In this document: positions 36,701 through 44,925 of the stretch, piece by piece
Numbering within the stretch: the first letter of the stretch is position 1
Layout: the number at the start of each line of letters is the position of its first letter
From: Spirosoma pollinicola
GTDB taxonomy: Bacteria > Bacteroidota > Bacteroidia > Cytophagales > Spirosomataceae
DNA: 64,000 nt
Reading direction: 5' to 3'
Assembly: GCF_002831565.1 (NCBI RefSeq)
Contig: NZ_CP025096.1
Span: 4,760,501-4,824,500 of the forward strand
Made by a program: the position numbers and the translations under genes
Notes under the pieces: model-generated
Told to the model about the DNA's origin: nothing
The model's input: only the letters and a program-made list of their open reading frames with translations
Databases searched by the model: none

Positions 36701-37150
36701 TTAACTTTTTTTGAACCGGATACGTGTGCCTACAGTCTGACCAGCGGGTACGAATGTGTAAATTAACGTATTGACTTCGCTACAAGTCATGGTTAGCTGA
36801 TTTGTTTCTTTGCCAGTGTTCAGATCGATTCGGTAACTTATGCATCCTTTCGACAGGGCCGTTGTTTGAAATTCCTGTTTAACCAAATCTCGTGCGTAAA
36901 CAAGACTATCGGTTTGCTGCCCATTCACATACCCGCGCATTACCACCTCTACGCTATCTATAGCAACGGGTAAAATCTGGATGTCCACGGTCTCGCCGTT
37001 AATTAAGAATGGGGTGTTGTTCGGTTTACCCTGATAGGTACCGGCCAGAGAAAGAGCTGGTTCTGGCAGACTTAACGTGTTGCGGGTACAAGCGAGAAAG
37101 CTACCGATCATTAACAGGCTAAGCCCAGTAAGCCAGTTTGACTTTATCAT
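36701..37150 (-). CDS. Hypothetical lipoprotein (149 residues)
   Basis: Signal peptide with lipobox (MIGSFLAC, Cys at residue 21), mature part of about 128 residues with alternating short strands (VDIQILPVAIDSVEVVMRGYV) and two further Cys in the C-terminal half that could pair. No family recognised. First gene of a run of small exported proteins on the minus strand, but a hairpin and 150 bases separate it from the next. Confidence 0.65.
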   Translation of the reverse strand: MIKSNWLTGLSLLMIGSFLACTRNTLSLPEPALSLAGTYQGKPNNTPFLINGETVDIQILPVAIDSVEVVMRGYVNGQQTDSLVYARDLVKQEFQTTALSKGCISYRIDLNTGKETNQLTMTCSEVNTLIYTFVPAGQTVGTRIRFKKS

Positions 37151-37465
37151 AGTTGGTTTGTTTCTTCTTCACAGGTGAAACGAAACAGTACTGAAATTCT
37201 CTATACCATTCAATAAAAATTCATATTTATCTATGGACATTAAATCGATCGAAAAAAAACAGCATGCCTTGACGTTGGTTCGATAACTTTTTCAAGATAG
37301 AATACGTCAGCCTAACCCGAATGCGGTCGGGGTTTGTTTTTTTAGATGTAAATTGCGCCATTTGCGAATAAAGCCAATGATTGTTTTCGTAATTCATCAG
37401 CAGCATCTTTCGAATGAGATATACATCAACTGGTTGCCCGATTTTCAATAAATTTACCGGAAATT
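37151..37465. other. Intergenic region between divergent genes
   Basis: About 315 bases. A 73-codon minus-strand frame (37227-37448) starts with TTG and gives a basic product with no recognisable features, so I do not call it. No clear promoter match found. Confidence 0.3.
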
Positions 37466-38428
37466 ATGCAGCCTAGTTATACGCCACAAGGCGCTACATC
37501 ACGACCACCAACCCTTGGCGGACTGACCATGCTGGTCGGTTTTGTGCTGATTGGTGGCGTTGTCAGTACACTGCTTCTGTTCGGCATTATGGCCGTCAGC
37601 AAGGGAATGGGACTTACCGAAGCGCAAGCTTACCTGGCTAAACTGGCGGGTAATCCATCGGCCTCACCAGATAGCTGGTATGAACTGATGGTGCTCCAGG
37701 CAGTTAATCACCTGGGCACCTTTTTCCTGCCAGCTCTTGCCTACTGGTACCTGATCGAACGCCGGACATGGTCGCAATTCAACGTTCAGCCTATTTCGGC
37801 TGTCGTAGGTCTAAGTCTGGTTGCTTTGATCGTCATTGCCTTTATGCCATTCGATGGCCTGATTATCGAATGGAACCAGAATCTGCATTTACCCGAAACG
37901 CTTGCCCCTATTGAACAGTGGGTTCGGGATAAAGAAAAGGGCCTCGAAGGCATCACTAAATACCTCACAACATTTAACTCAATCGGGCAGTTGCTGATGG
38001 CGCTGCTGGTTATTGCCGTAATTCCGGCCATTGGTGAGGAAACACTATTTCGGGGGGTGCTTCAGCGGAATTTCATCTATTGGACCAAAAATCATCATGT
38101 GGGCATCTGGCTGGCGGCTGCGTTGTTCAGTGCCATTCACGTGCAGTTTCTTGGCTTTTTTCCCCGTATGCTACTGGGTGCTTTATTTGGTTATCTCTAC
38201 GTATGGTCGGGTAATCTGTGGGTTTCTATTCTGGCACACTTTGTCAATAATGGATTCACCGTATTGATGGTCTACATGCATCAGCAAAAAATGGTCTCGG
38301 TAGATATTGAAAGTACAGAGTCGGTTCCACTGGCAGGGGTTCTGGTTTCGGGAGCTATCACCCTGGGGTTACTGTATTATTTCAGAAAAAACAATCAGGA
38401 GCAGACGACGAGAATCGCAGAAAACTAA
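37466..38428 (+). CDS. CPBP family intramembrane glutamic endopeptidase
   Basis: Membrane protease of 320 residues of the Abi/CAAX-prenyl-protease family. About eight helices. Motif 1 GEETLFRGVLQR (EExxxR, catalytic Glu), motif 2 FSAIHVQFLGFFPRMLLG (His) and motif 3 LWVSILAHFVNNG (His) are all intact, so it should be active. Bacterial members process membrane proteins or confer bacteriocin immunity, but the substrate here is unknown. It is first in a plus-strand run with the DUF2007-like and cdsA genes, 68 bases before the next. Confidence 0.9.
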   Translation: MQPSYTPQGATSRPPTLGGLTMLVGFVLIGGVVSTLLLFGIMAVSKGMGLTEAQAYLAKLAGNPSASPDSWYELMVLQAVNHLGTFFLPALAYWYLIERRTWSQFNVQPISAVVGLSLVALIVIAFMPFDGLIIEWNQNLHLPETLAPIEQWVRDKEKGLEGITKYLTTFNSIGQLLMALLVIAVIPAIGEETLFRGVLQRNFIYWTKNHHVGIWLAAALFSAIHVQFLGFFPRMLLGALFGYLYVWSGNLWVSILAHFVNNGFTVLMVYMHQQKMVSVDIESTESVPLAGVLVSGAITLGLLYYFRKNNQEQTTRIAEN

Positions 38429-38496
38429 CTAACTCGGTATTCGCTCATTTATCTTTCACCCCACTCACGCTTTATTTTTAATTCCCTAAAAACAAT

Positions 38497-38715
38497 ATGA
38501 CAGATAACTGGGAAGTAATTTATTCATCACCTCTGCCCCATCGGGCCGAACTGGCAAAAGCATTGCTGCTTGAACATGACATTTCGGCGGTGGTTATCAA
38601 CAAACAAAGTAGCAGTTATCCAACCATTGGCTTGGGGAAAAGTGAGGTCCATGTACTGACCCAGGACGCTATTCTGGCTAAAGTTATTATTGAGAATGAA
38701 GCAACGTTTAGCTAA
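38497..38715 (+). CDS. DUF2007-like small protein
   Basis: Cytosolic protein of 72 residues resembling the DUF2007 'putative signal transducing protein' family: WEVIYSSPLPHRAELAKALLLEHDI, then AVVINKQ and EVHVLTQDAILAKVII. This ferredoxin-like small domain typically sits near membrane proteins in Bacteroidota. Its last seven codons overlap the start of cdsA (20 bases), so the two are translationally coupled. The exact role is not known. Confidence 0.8.
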   Translation: MTDNWEVIYSSPLPHRAELAKALLLEHDISAVVINKQSSSYPTIGLGKSEVHVLTQDAILAKVIIENEATFS

Positions 38716-39529
38716 ACTTAACAATCTCCAACAGCGGGTTATTGCGGCCATAATCGGGGTTCCGTTTATTCTATTTATGATCTGGTATGCCGACTGGACA
38801 TTTGCCTTGCTCTTCTGTGTTGTCAGTGCGCTCACTCAGCGGGAGTTTTACAGGCTTCTTGGTCTTGATGGCTTTGAACCGTTAACGGCTTATGGGACGG
38901 TGGTGGGCACGATGATCTGTGTGCTGGCCTACTTTATCGAGACTGACCAGATCGGCATGGGAAATTACTTTCTTATCTGCCCGGCATCGTCGATGATCTT
39001 CCTGATCAAACTTTATAAAAAACGGGATATGAAACCCTTTACAAACATTGGTTTCACATTTCTGGGTATTATTTATGTAGCGATGCCGTTTGCCCTGTTA
39101 ATCATCCTTGCATTGCAGGGGGGCACGTTTCATCCGATGATTATTACGGGCTGCCTATTACTATTGTGGGCCAGTGATATCGGTGCCTATTTTGCCGGTA
39201 CCAAGTTTGGCCGACGCAAACTTTTCGAACGCGTTTCGCCCAAAAAATCGTGGGAAGGCAGCGTAGGTGGCGCTATTGCGGCCGGACTGGTGGCACTTGG
39301 TCTCACCTTTTGGGCACCTGAACTAAAGCCCTGGCAATGGTATTGTGTTGGGGGTATTATTGTTGTAACGGGCACCTATGGCGATCTGGTTGAGTCATTA
39401 TTCAAACGCAGTATTGCCATCAAAGACTCAGGCAGCAGCATTCCGGGGCACGGTGGGTTTCTGGATCGTTTCGATGGTCTGCTACTGGCGGCCCCATTTA
39501 TTATTACGTTTTTAAAGCTGTTTGCGTAG
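38696..39529 (+). CDS. cdsA: Phosphatidate cytidylyltransferase
   Basis: Makes CDP-diacylglycerol from phosphatidic acid and CTP, the entry to membrane phospholipids. Protein of 277 residues from ATG 38696 with about eight helices. The family signature is near the C-terminus: KDSGSSIPGHGGFLDRFDGL. GRRKLFERVSPKKSWEGSVGG in the middle is the conserved catalytic loop. A TTG six bases upstream is in frame but less likely as the start. It overlaps the DUF2007-like gene. Confidence 0.95.
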   Translation: MKQRLAKLNNLQQRVIAAIIGVPFILFMIWYADWTFALLFCVVSALTQREFYRLLGLDGFEPLTAYGTVVGTMICVLAYFIETDQIGMGNYFLICPASSMIFLIKLYKKRDMKPFTNIGFTFLGIIYVAMPFALLIILALQGGTFHPMIITGCLLLLWASDIGAYFAGTKFGRRKLFERVSPKKSWEGSVGGAIAAGLVALGLTFWAPELKPWQWYCVGGIIVVTGTYGDLVESLFKRSIAIKDSGSSIPGHGGFLDRFDGLLLAAPFIITFLKLFA

Positions 39530-39640
39530 AGCAAACACCATTAAAAATGCATTTAAAACCCTAAACTTTCTTAAAATTAGGGTAATACAAATCATATCTT
39601 GCCTTTTACTCGTTTACTTTGTAGTATGGTTAGTTTGTCT

Positions 39641-40369
39641 ATGAAGAAGTCATTGACGTTATTGGTCTTTATCCTCGTGTTATCTGCACTGGCGGGACTC
39701 TTTACGACCGTACAGGCGCAGGGACAGGAACGGCAGATCACGTTTACAGGCTTTATCACCGGCGGTAAAACAAATGATGCTTTACCCGGTGCGTACATCT
39801 ACATTCCTAAAGCGGGCAAGGGCGTTCTATCGGCGCCCAACGGCTATTTTGCACTGCCTGTTTTTCCCGGCGATAGTATTATCTTCAGTTATGTAGGCTT
39901 TAGAACTCAGTACCATATCATTCCGCGCCGGTTAACCGACCTTACGTACTCCGCAGTCGTAGCGTTGCAGGAGGACGTGAAAACACTGGCCGAAGTGAAG
40001 GTTTACCCGTATGCAACCGAAGAGTTGTTTAAAGAAGCCTTCGTAAACCTGAAACTCCCCGACGAAAAAGAGCGCGAGAATCTGGCCCGAAATACGAGTC
40101 CGGAAGCTATTATGCGTATGGCCGCAACCATGCCTATGGGGGCACTTGCCAACCACCAGAACTTTGTCAATCAGCAATTCTTTGGGCGCGAGTCGCTCAT
40201 TGGGCGAAGTGCCACCCCTACGTTTGCCTTCACGAATCCCTTTGCCTGGGCCAACTTTATTCGCTCTGTGAAGCGGGGTGACCTGAAAACGAAAGAATGG
40301 CGAAGTGAACTCAATAAAGCCCCGCGCGAGAATATGACGCGGAAAGACATACTGCAGGATGCCAATTAA
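39641..40369 (+). CDS. Exported protein with carboxypeptidase-regulatory-like domain
   Basis: Protein of 242 residues from ATG 39641. Signal peptide (KKSLTLLVFILVLSALAGLF, ending at VQAQ), then residues about 30-120 form a CarboxypepD_reg-like beta sandwich: TFTGFITGGKTNDALPGAYIYI, VLSAPNGYFALPVFPGDSIIFSYVGF. This domain is common at the N-terminus of TonB-dependent receptors, but here the rest is only about 115 helical residues without a barrel. Function unknown, likely periplasmic or surface. The gene follows cdsA by 110 bases. Confidence 0.8.
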   Translation: MKKSLTLLVFILVLSALAGLFTTVQAQGQERQITFTGFITGGKTNDALPGAYIYIPKAGKGVLSAPNGYFALPVFPGDSIIFSYVGFRTQYHIIPRRLTDLTYSAVVALQEDVKTLAEVKVYPYATEELFKEAFVNLKLPDEKERENLARNTSPEAIMRMAATMPMGALANHQNFVNQQFFGRESLIGRSATPTFAFTNPFAWANFIRSVKRGDLKTKEWRSELNKAPRENMTRKDILQDAN

Positions 40370-40405
40370 GCATGGGTGCTTTTGTGGCTAAGTATCCGGT
40401 CTTTT

Positions 40406-41191
40406 CTATACAGACGGCCACACCTTTAATGTCAACGTTGCACCTGTAAATACGGCATAGGTTTTAGCAAATACCCATTCGCCTAGATTTATGTACCGGC
40501 TTGTGGCCGAAACGGCTAGATCGAGCGGCAAGTGGCGATGCCCGAATATGTAAAAGTCGTGGTGCAGCTTCGCTTCTACTTCCCGGCAATATTGCATCAA
40601 CCATTCCCGGTCTTCGCCTAAAAACTGCTCTTCTCCTTTTTCCTGATTGCTGGCCCGACTCCGTCGCGACCATGCCTGCGCCAGTCCGATTCCCAGATCG
40701 GGGTGTACCCAGCGAAATAACCCTCGGGCAAGCCCACTTTCAAACACCGTTTTAAGACGCTTATAAACGAAATCACCAGGCCCAAGGCCATCCCCATGCC
40801 CTATCAGGAACTGCTTATCCCCTATTTTGTATCGCCGTGGATTGCGATAAACAGGAATACCCAGTTCGTGCGTGAAATAGTCATTCATCCACATATCGTG
40901 GTTGCCCGTAAAGAGAATGATACGTATGCCGGCGTCGGTAAGCTCAGCCAGTTTTCCCTGTAATCGAATAAACCCCTTCGGAATACTATGTTTGTATTCG
41001 AACCAAAAGTCAAATATATCCCCAACCAGAAAAATAACATCGGCATGAGGCCGGATCGATTCCAGCCAGGCAACAATAACTTTTTCCCGTTCCTGGCTTT
41101 TCTCGATTGAAGGCGTACCAAGGTGAAAATCGGAAGCAAAATAAACATGACGGCCCGGAGCCAGGGAAATAGTTTCTATATCAGACATCAT
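40406..41191 (-). CDS. UDP-2,3-diacylglucosamine diphosphatase-like metallophosphoesterase
   Basis: Calcineurin-like phosphoesterase of 261 residues (ATG 41191; an upstream GTG at 41233 is in frame). All metal-site motifs are present in order: SDFHLG, GDIFDFWFE, GNHDMW, GHGDGLG and FGHRHLP. The DFWFE context and GD-FD-W signature are those of LpxH-type enzymes, which cut UDP-diacylglucosamine to lipid X in lipid A synthesis; lipid A genes fit a Gram-negative envelope. LpxG-like or other UDP-sugar hydrolases remain possible. Single gene, convergent with the preceding gene. Confidence 0.85.
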   Translation of the reverse strand: MMSDIETISLAPGRHVYFASDFHLGTPSIEKSQEREKVIVAWLESIRPHADVIFLVGDIFDFWFEYKHSIPKGFIRLQGKLAELTDAGIRIILFTGNHDMWMNDYFTHELGIPVYRNPRRYKIGDKQFLIGHGDGLGPGDFVYKRLKTVFESGLARGLFRWVHPDLGIGLAQAWSRRSRASNQEKGEEQFLGEDREWLMQYCREVEAKLHHDFYIFGHRHLPLDLAVSATSRYINLGEWVFAKTYAVFTGATLTLKVWPSV

Positions 41192-41384
41192 ACGGTAATT
41201 CTGCCGTAAAATTACGCAACGATTACCGTTCACTCAGTGGACTTCTGTACCTGTTCGTAAAAAAGCCTTTATTATACCATCATACATCCCGGCAAACAAC
41301 GATACCTACCATTACCTTACAGGATGAAAATAGGGAGTTTTGACAAAAACATCCTGACATCTAATCTGGTATTTAAGAAAACGT

Positions 41385-41392
41385 TAATTTTG
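41385..41392 (+). promoter_or_regulatory. Candidate -7 promoter element for the 258-residue lipoprotein gene
   Basis: TAATTTTG fits TAnnTTTG; start near 41397, 15 bases before ATG 41412. No clear -33 TTG. Confidence 0.4.
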
Positions 41393-41411
41393 GCTTTTCA
41401 CAAATCATCTC

Positions 41412-42188
41412 ATGAAAATCAAATCACTGATACTGGCTTTCCCTGTACTATGTTTAGCCTGCAGCAGCCCAAGCTCCACCTCCGATCCCGCAAACCAAAT
41501 TGACGCTAGTCCAATTTATGCAAAGAAGGTCGTTGGTGTTGATGCCCTTTCAACCGATGCCAATTACGATGAACCCTGCAACATTCTGGGAGAAGAGTAT
41601 GTTCGTTCAACGTTCAATTTAGACGAAACAGCTAAACTGGAAGAAGTTCTTGAACATGATGGCTGCGAATTTGAATGGGCCGGCAATAAAGTTCTGGTTT
41701 CGTTTGGTGGCAAGCGCCCTTATTCGTCAATCTATCTTGCCGAATACACGTTTGATAAAATGTATCAGGGTAAGCCCTCTATCGCTGCGACAGAGCCTGT
41801 AGAAGTAGAAGCGACAGCCGATTCGGTATTGAACGGTCCCAAAACAGAAGGCACTAACGCAGAAACATCTGCCTCAGAAACTGTTTCTGAAGAAGCCAAG
41901 CATACGACCGACGACAAGCAACCTCAACATGGCGGTGTTTCGGCGGCAACTCCTCACCTTACCAAACCTGCGGTCACGAAAGGCTCTTTTGAAGCTGTTT
42001 CAAACGTTGGCGACAAAGCGGTCTGGAATGCCTCTACCGGCGCGATGCACGTGCTTTATAACAATCACATCATTAATGTGACGGTCGAAACGAAAGATAA
42101 AGCCGAAGTACGGAAAGAACACGCACAGAGTTTGGTAGAAGTACTGATCGATAAAATTGCCGAGAACGAATACGTTAAGCGGTTGTAA
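41412..42188 (+). CDS. Hypothetical lipoprotein (258 residues)
   Basis: Signal peptide with lipobox (LCLAC, Cys at residue 17) and Ser/Thr/Pro-rich linker. Residues about 40-115 form one conserved-looking segment (CNILGEEYVRSTFNL, a second Cys in HDGCEFEWAG), and residues about 190-258 a second (VGDKAVWNASTGAMHVLYNNHIINVTVE, then a helix). Between them is a low-complexity Glu/Thr/Ala linker (about 120-180). The paired halves look like one small domain split by the linker. Family unknown. Own promoter candidate and terminator, so monocistronic. Confidence 0.72.
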   Translation: MKIKSLILAFPVLCLACSSPSSTSDPANQIDASPIYAKKVVGVDALSTDANYDEPCNILGEEYVRSTFNLDETAKLEEVLEHDGCEFEWAGNKVLVSFGGKRPYSSIYLAEYTFDKMYQGKPSIAATEPVEVEATADSVLNGPKTEGTNAETSASETVSEEAKHTTDDKQPQHGGVSAATPHLTKPAVTKGSFEAVSNVGDKAVWNASTGAMHVLYNNHIINVTVETKDKAEVRKEHAQSLVEVLIDKIAENEYVKRL

Positions 42189-42200
42189 TAGATAAAACTC

Positions 42201-42239
42201 AAAAAAAGGTCGCTGTGAATGCCACGGCGACCTTTTTTT
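42201..42239 (+). terminator. Terminator after the 258-residue lipoprotein gene
   Basis: A 13-bp perfect stem (42201-42213, 42227-42239) of A7 plus a GC-rich core ending in T7. Begins 12 bases past the stop. Confidence 0.85.
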
Positions 42240-42359
42240 ATGTTAAATCCAGTGCTCTTTTTTAGTAGTTAAATGCCTGCGAACTCTTAGTTATTGACGA
42301 TGAAACCAACTAATTTACACAAGCTTCTTATCTGAGGCAGCTAGAAATAACCTATACCC

Positions 42360-43262
42360 ATGCACGAACTACCTGGAAGAAGAAAATTTGTACACGTTAT
42401 CACTAAAGCCGCAGGTATGTCATTACTTATGCCGGGTCTTAGCCTTGGTCAGGATACAGCGCTCAGCCAACAATCGTTTACCGTTGGTCAGATCATGGAC
42501 TTGATTATAAAGAAAATTCCAGGTGCGCCCTTCCCCAAAACGGTCGATACATTAAAGTCGGGAAGTTCATCCCAAAAAGTGACCGGCATTGTTTCTACGA
42601 TGTTTGCGACGGTAGAAGTCATTGAAAAGACTATTTCGCTGGGCGCAAACTTCATCATTGCTCACGAGCCGACATTCTATAACCATGCTGACGACACCGA
42701 CTGGCTTGAAAGCAGTGACGTTTTTCGCTACAAGCGTGATCTATTGAAAAAAAATGGAATTGCTCTTTGGCGCTTTCATGATTACGTGCATTCGCTCAGC
42801 CCCGACGGCATACAAGCAGGTATGTTGGCAGCTTTAGGCTGGAAGCAATACGCAAGCGCAAGAAATCTGCATGTACTCACAATGCCCGCTACACCCCTCA
42901 GCCAACTCATTAACCACGCTAAAGCCAAGTTAGGGATCAAAATGGTACGGGTTGTAGGCGATCCGTCGCAGTCGTGTCAGCGCGTTTTACTGATGCCGGG
43001 TGCTGCTGGCGGACGCAGTCAAATTACCGTCATCGAAAAAGAAAAGCCTGATGTTATTTTTTGTGGCGAGTCCAGCGAATGGGAAACGCCAGAATATGTT
43101 CGGGATGCACGTCGCCAGGGGAAGAAGTTGTCGTTGGTTATCCTGGGTCACATAATGAGCGAAACCGCCGGTATGGAATGGGTAGCATCTTGGCTAAAGC
43201 CTCAATTGCCAGGCGTCAAGATAACTTATGTCCCGTCCGGGAACGAGTTCACTTATTTGTAA
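42360..43262 (+). CDS. Exported Nif3-like dinuclear metal centre protein
   Basis: Protein of 300 residues. The N-terminus is a twin-arginine-like signal (RRKFVHVITKAAGMSLLMPG, cleavage after SLGQ), unusual since Nif3/YbgI proteins are normally cytosolic. The mature part has the NIF3 layout: SQKVTGIVSTMFATVEVIEKTISLGANFIIAHEPTFYNH (metal His), the LWRFHDYVHS region, VRVVGDP, GGRSQ and a late metal site GHIMSETAGMEW. Nif3 proteins are hexameric with two metals; enzymatic role in the family is poorly known. Single gene. Confidence 0.83.
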   Translation: MHELPGRRKFVHVITKAAGMSLLMPGLSLGQDTALSQQSFTVGQIMDLIIKKIPGAPFPKTVDTLKSGSSSQKVTGIVSTMFATVEVIEKTISLGANFIIAHEPTFYNHADDTDWLESSDVFRYKRDLLKKNGIALWRFHDYVHSLSPDGIQAGMLAALGWKQYASARNLHVLTMPATPLSQLINHAKAKLGIKMVRVVGDPSQSCQRVLLMPGAAGGRSQITVIEKEKPDVIFCGESSEWETPEYVRDARRQGKKLSLVILGHIMSETAGMEWVASWLKPQLPGVKITYVPSGNEFTYL

Positions 43263-43276
43263 GAAAGCTTGGCCCC

Positions 43277-43510
43277 TTAAACCGACAGATAAGGCAAGTA
43301 CGGCTCTAGTTTGCCTGTATCCCGAAAGGCCGACACCTGATGCAGTTTATTGTTGTAGGCATCGTAGCGAAGCTCGACGTAAAAATCGCGAAGGTTGTAG
43401 AGAAGGAAAATGTTTTCCCCTTCATACCGGTTTGCGAGAATGTCGCCCGTAAAATAAAGGGTGTCGAGTTGCTGGTCGGCAGATAGGCTGGTAAAATCGG
43501 CAGGTTGCAT
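43277..43510 (-). CDS. Small hypothetical protein (77 residues)
   Basis: Cytosolic, from ATG 43510 (in-frame ATGs at 43516 and 43561 are alternatives). Sequence such as DILANRYEGENIFLLYNLRDFYVELRYDAYNNKLHQVSAF has a clear strand-strand-turn pattern and looks truly coded. I recognise no family by name; similar short proteins occur in related Bacteroidota to my impression. It is convergent with the Nif3-like gene, with 14 bases between stops. Confidence 0.6.
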   Translation of the reverse strand: MQPADFTSLSADQQLDTLYFTGDILANRYEGENIFLLYNLRDFYVELRYDAYNNKLHQVSAFRDTGKLEPYLPYLSV

Positions 43511-43689
43511 AGGCATACGGGGTTGACAAGCGAAATAAACAAAAAGCGGGCGACCCACCAAATGAGCCGCCCGACTTTATATATCACAACAAAAACAGCA
43601 ATAGAATACAACTAAAACATTATCCTGATTAACCAATTATAATACAGTGCACTTATGGCCTATATCAGTTGGCGTTGAATTATATAGTT

Positions 43690-44799
43690 TTATCCGATTT
43701 TTACTTCCCGGCCCGTTCGGGCTGCCTGATAGATAGCCTCCACAATTTTTATATCCCGCAGTCCTTCTTCACCCGGCACCATCATTGGTTTCTTGTTCAT
43801 AATGGCGTGGGCATCGTCGTCCATTTGCATTGCTTGTTGCATAGGCACTTCATACGGATGCTCAATTTTCCCTCCATTGCTCCAGAGCCCGTTCTGGCCG
43901 TTGTAAGCTGAGTAAGGCTCCATACGCAAGGTGCCTTTGCTGCCTGTTACGTCTAAAAAATTCATGTTCATGCCGTAGCTTGACTGAACGGCCGCCCGCG
44001 CCCCACTCGGAAAAATAAGCTGTGCCATTGATGTTTCATCAAGACCATTCTTATAGACATCGGGGCGTGCCGTGTACTGTTGCGCCGTCACGGCAATCGG
44101 TTCCTCGCCCGTTGCCAGCCGCGCTCCCTGCAACACATAAACGCCCATATCGTACATGACACCACCCCCCATTTCTTTCTTCTGTTTCCAGTGCGTTGTG
44201 CGGTTGTCGTAATAACCCGCCGAGCAGCTAACCATCTGGATTTTACCGATTTTACCCTCTCGAAGCCCCTTCACATATTCCTGCGTGTTCGGCTCGTGGT
44301 GAAGCCGGTAACCAACCGCCAGTGAAACTTTGTTTTTAGCACAGGCATCAATCATATTCTGGCATTCTTTCGCTGTAACGGCCATTGGCTTTTCAACCCA
44401 GACATGCTTCCCGGCTTTGGCTGCCCGCACTACGTATTCTTCGTGCATGGATGGGGGTAACACCACATAGATCACGTCGATATCCGGGTTATTGGCGATC
44501 TGGTCGAAGGTTTGGTACGAATAGATATTCTTGTCGGGAATATTATACTGCTTTTTCCATTTTTCAGCCTTTTCGGGTGTCCCTGTTACGATACCGGCGA
44601 GGTAACAATTTTTGGTTTTTTGAAGGGCCGGGGCAAGCAGGTCGGTGCTGTAATAGCCCAGGCCAACCAATGCCACACCAAGTTTATCTTTAGCGGGTTT
44701 TGTACCAGCCCAAACTACAGAAGGCGAAAGCGCTGCAGCAACGCCGGTAAGCGCGGTTGTATGCAGGAAAGTTCTGCGAGACGTCATTGTATCGTTCAT
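43690..44799 (-). CDS. Exported Gfo/Idh/MocA family oxidoreductase
   Basis: NAD(P)-dependent sugar dehydrogenase-like protein of 369 residues. Tat signal at the start (TSRRTFLHTTALTGVAAAL), then a Rossmann domain (VALVGLGYYSTDLLAPAL), the conserved EKP motif (VWVEKPMAVT) and the C-terminal alpha/beta domain with GGGVMYDMGVYVLQGAR. Proteins of this build resemble glucose-fructose oxidoreductase and carry a bound cofactor into the periplasm. Substrate unknown. It is divergent from the N-carbamoylputrescine amidase gene. ATG 44787 is an alternative start. Confidence 0.88.
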   Translation of the reverse strand: MNDTMTSRRTFLHTTALTGVAAALSPSVVWAGTKPAKDKLGVALVGLGYYSTDLLAPALQKTKNCYLAGIVTGTPEKAEKWKKQYNIPDKNIYSYQTFDQIANNPDIDVIYVVLPPSMHEEYVVRAAKAGKHVWVEKPMAVTAKECQNMIDACAKNKVSLAVGYRLHHEPNTQEYVKGLREGKIGKIQMVSCSAGYYDNRTTHWKQKKEMGGGVMYDMGVYVLQGARLATGEEPIAVTAQQYTARPDVYKNGLDETSMAQLIFPSGARAAVQSSYGMNMNFLDVTGSKGTLRMEPYSAYNGQNGLWSNGGKIEHPYEVPMQQAMQMDDDAHAIMNKKPMMVPGEEGLRDIKIVEAIYQAARTGREVKIG

Positions 44800-44913
44800 G
44801 TTAAAGGTTCAACACCTAAAGTTCAGTGTTTCTGTGTTATGTTTCAAGTACAAATCTCGAACCCACCCGATAAGCTTTTTGTTGAAAATGGGGGCTATCC
44901 ATTAAGAACCCCC

Positions 44914-44921
44914 TATTTTTG
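44914..44921 (+). promoter_or_regulatory. Possible -7 promoter element before the amidase gene
   Basis: TATTTTTG matches TAnnTTTG with a TTGTTG about 30 bases upstream. It ends only five bases before ATG 44926, so the transcript would be nearly leaderless; it may be a chance match. Confidence 0.3.
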
Positions 44922-44925
44922 CTCC

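Noticed and set aside
37227-37448. 73-codon minus-strand frame before the CPBP protease gene
   Set aside because: TTG start, basic composition, no signal, motif or ribosome-binding site.
43306-43611. 101-codon minus-strand frame overlapping the 77-residue gene
   Set aside because: Hydrophobic, irregular product; the alternative frame has a regular protein-like pattern.
44512-44925. Upstream extension of the amidase frame by 138 codons
   Set aside because: It runs antisense to the oxidoreductase gene, has low-quality composition, and homology to the amidase family begins at ATG 44926.
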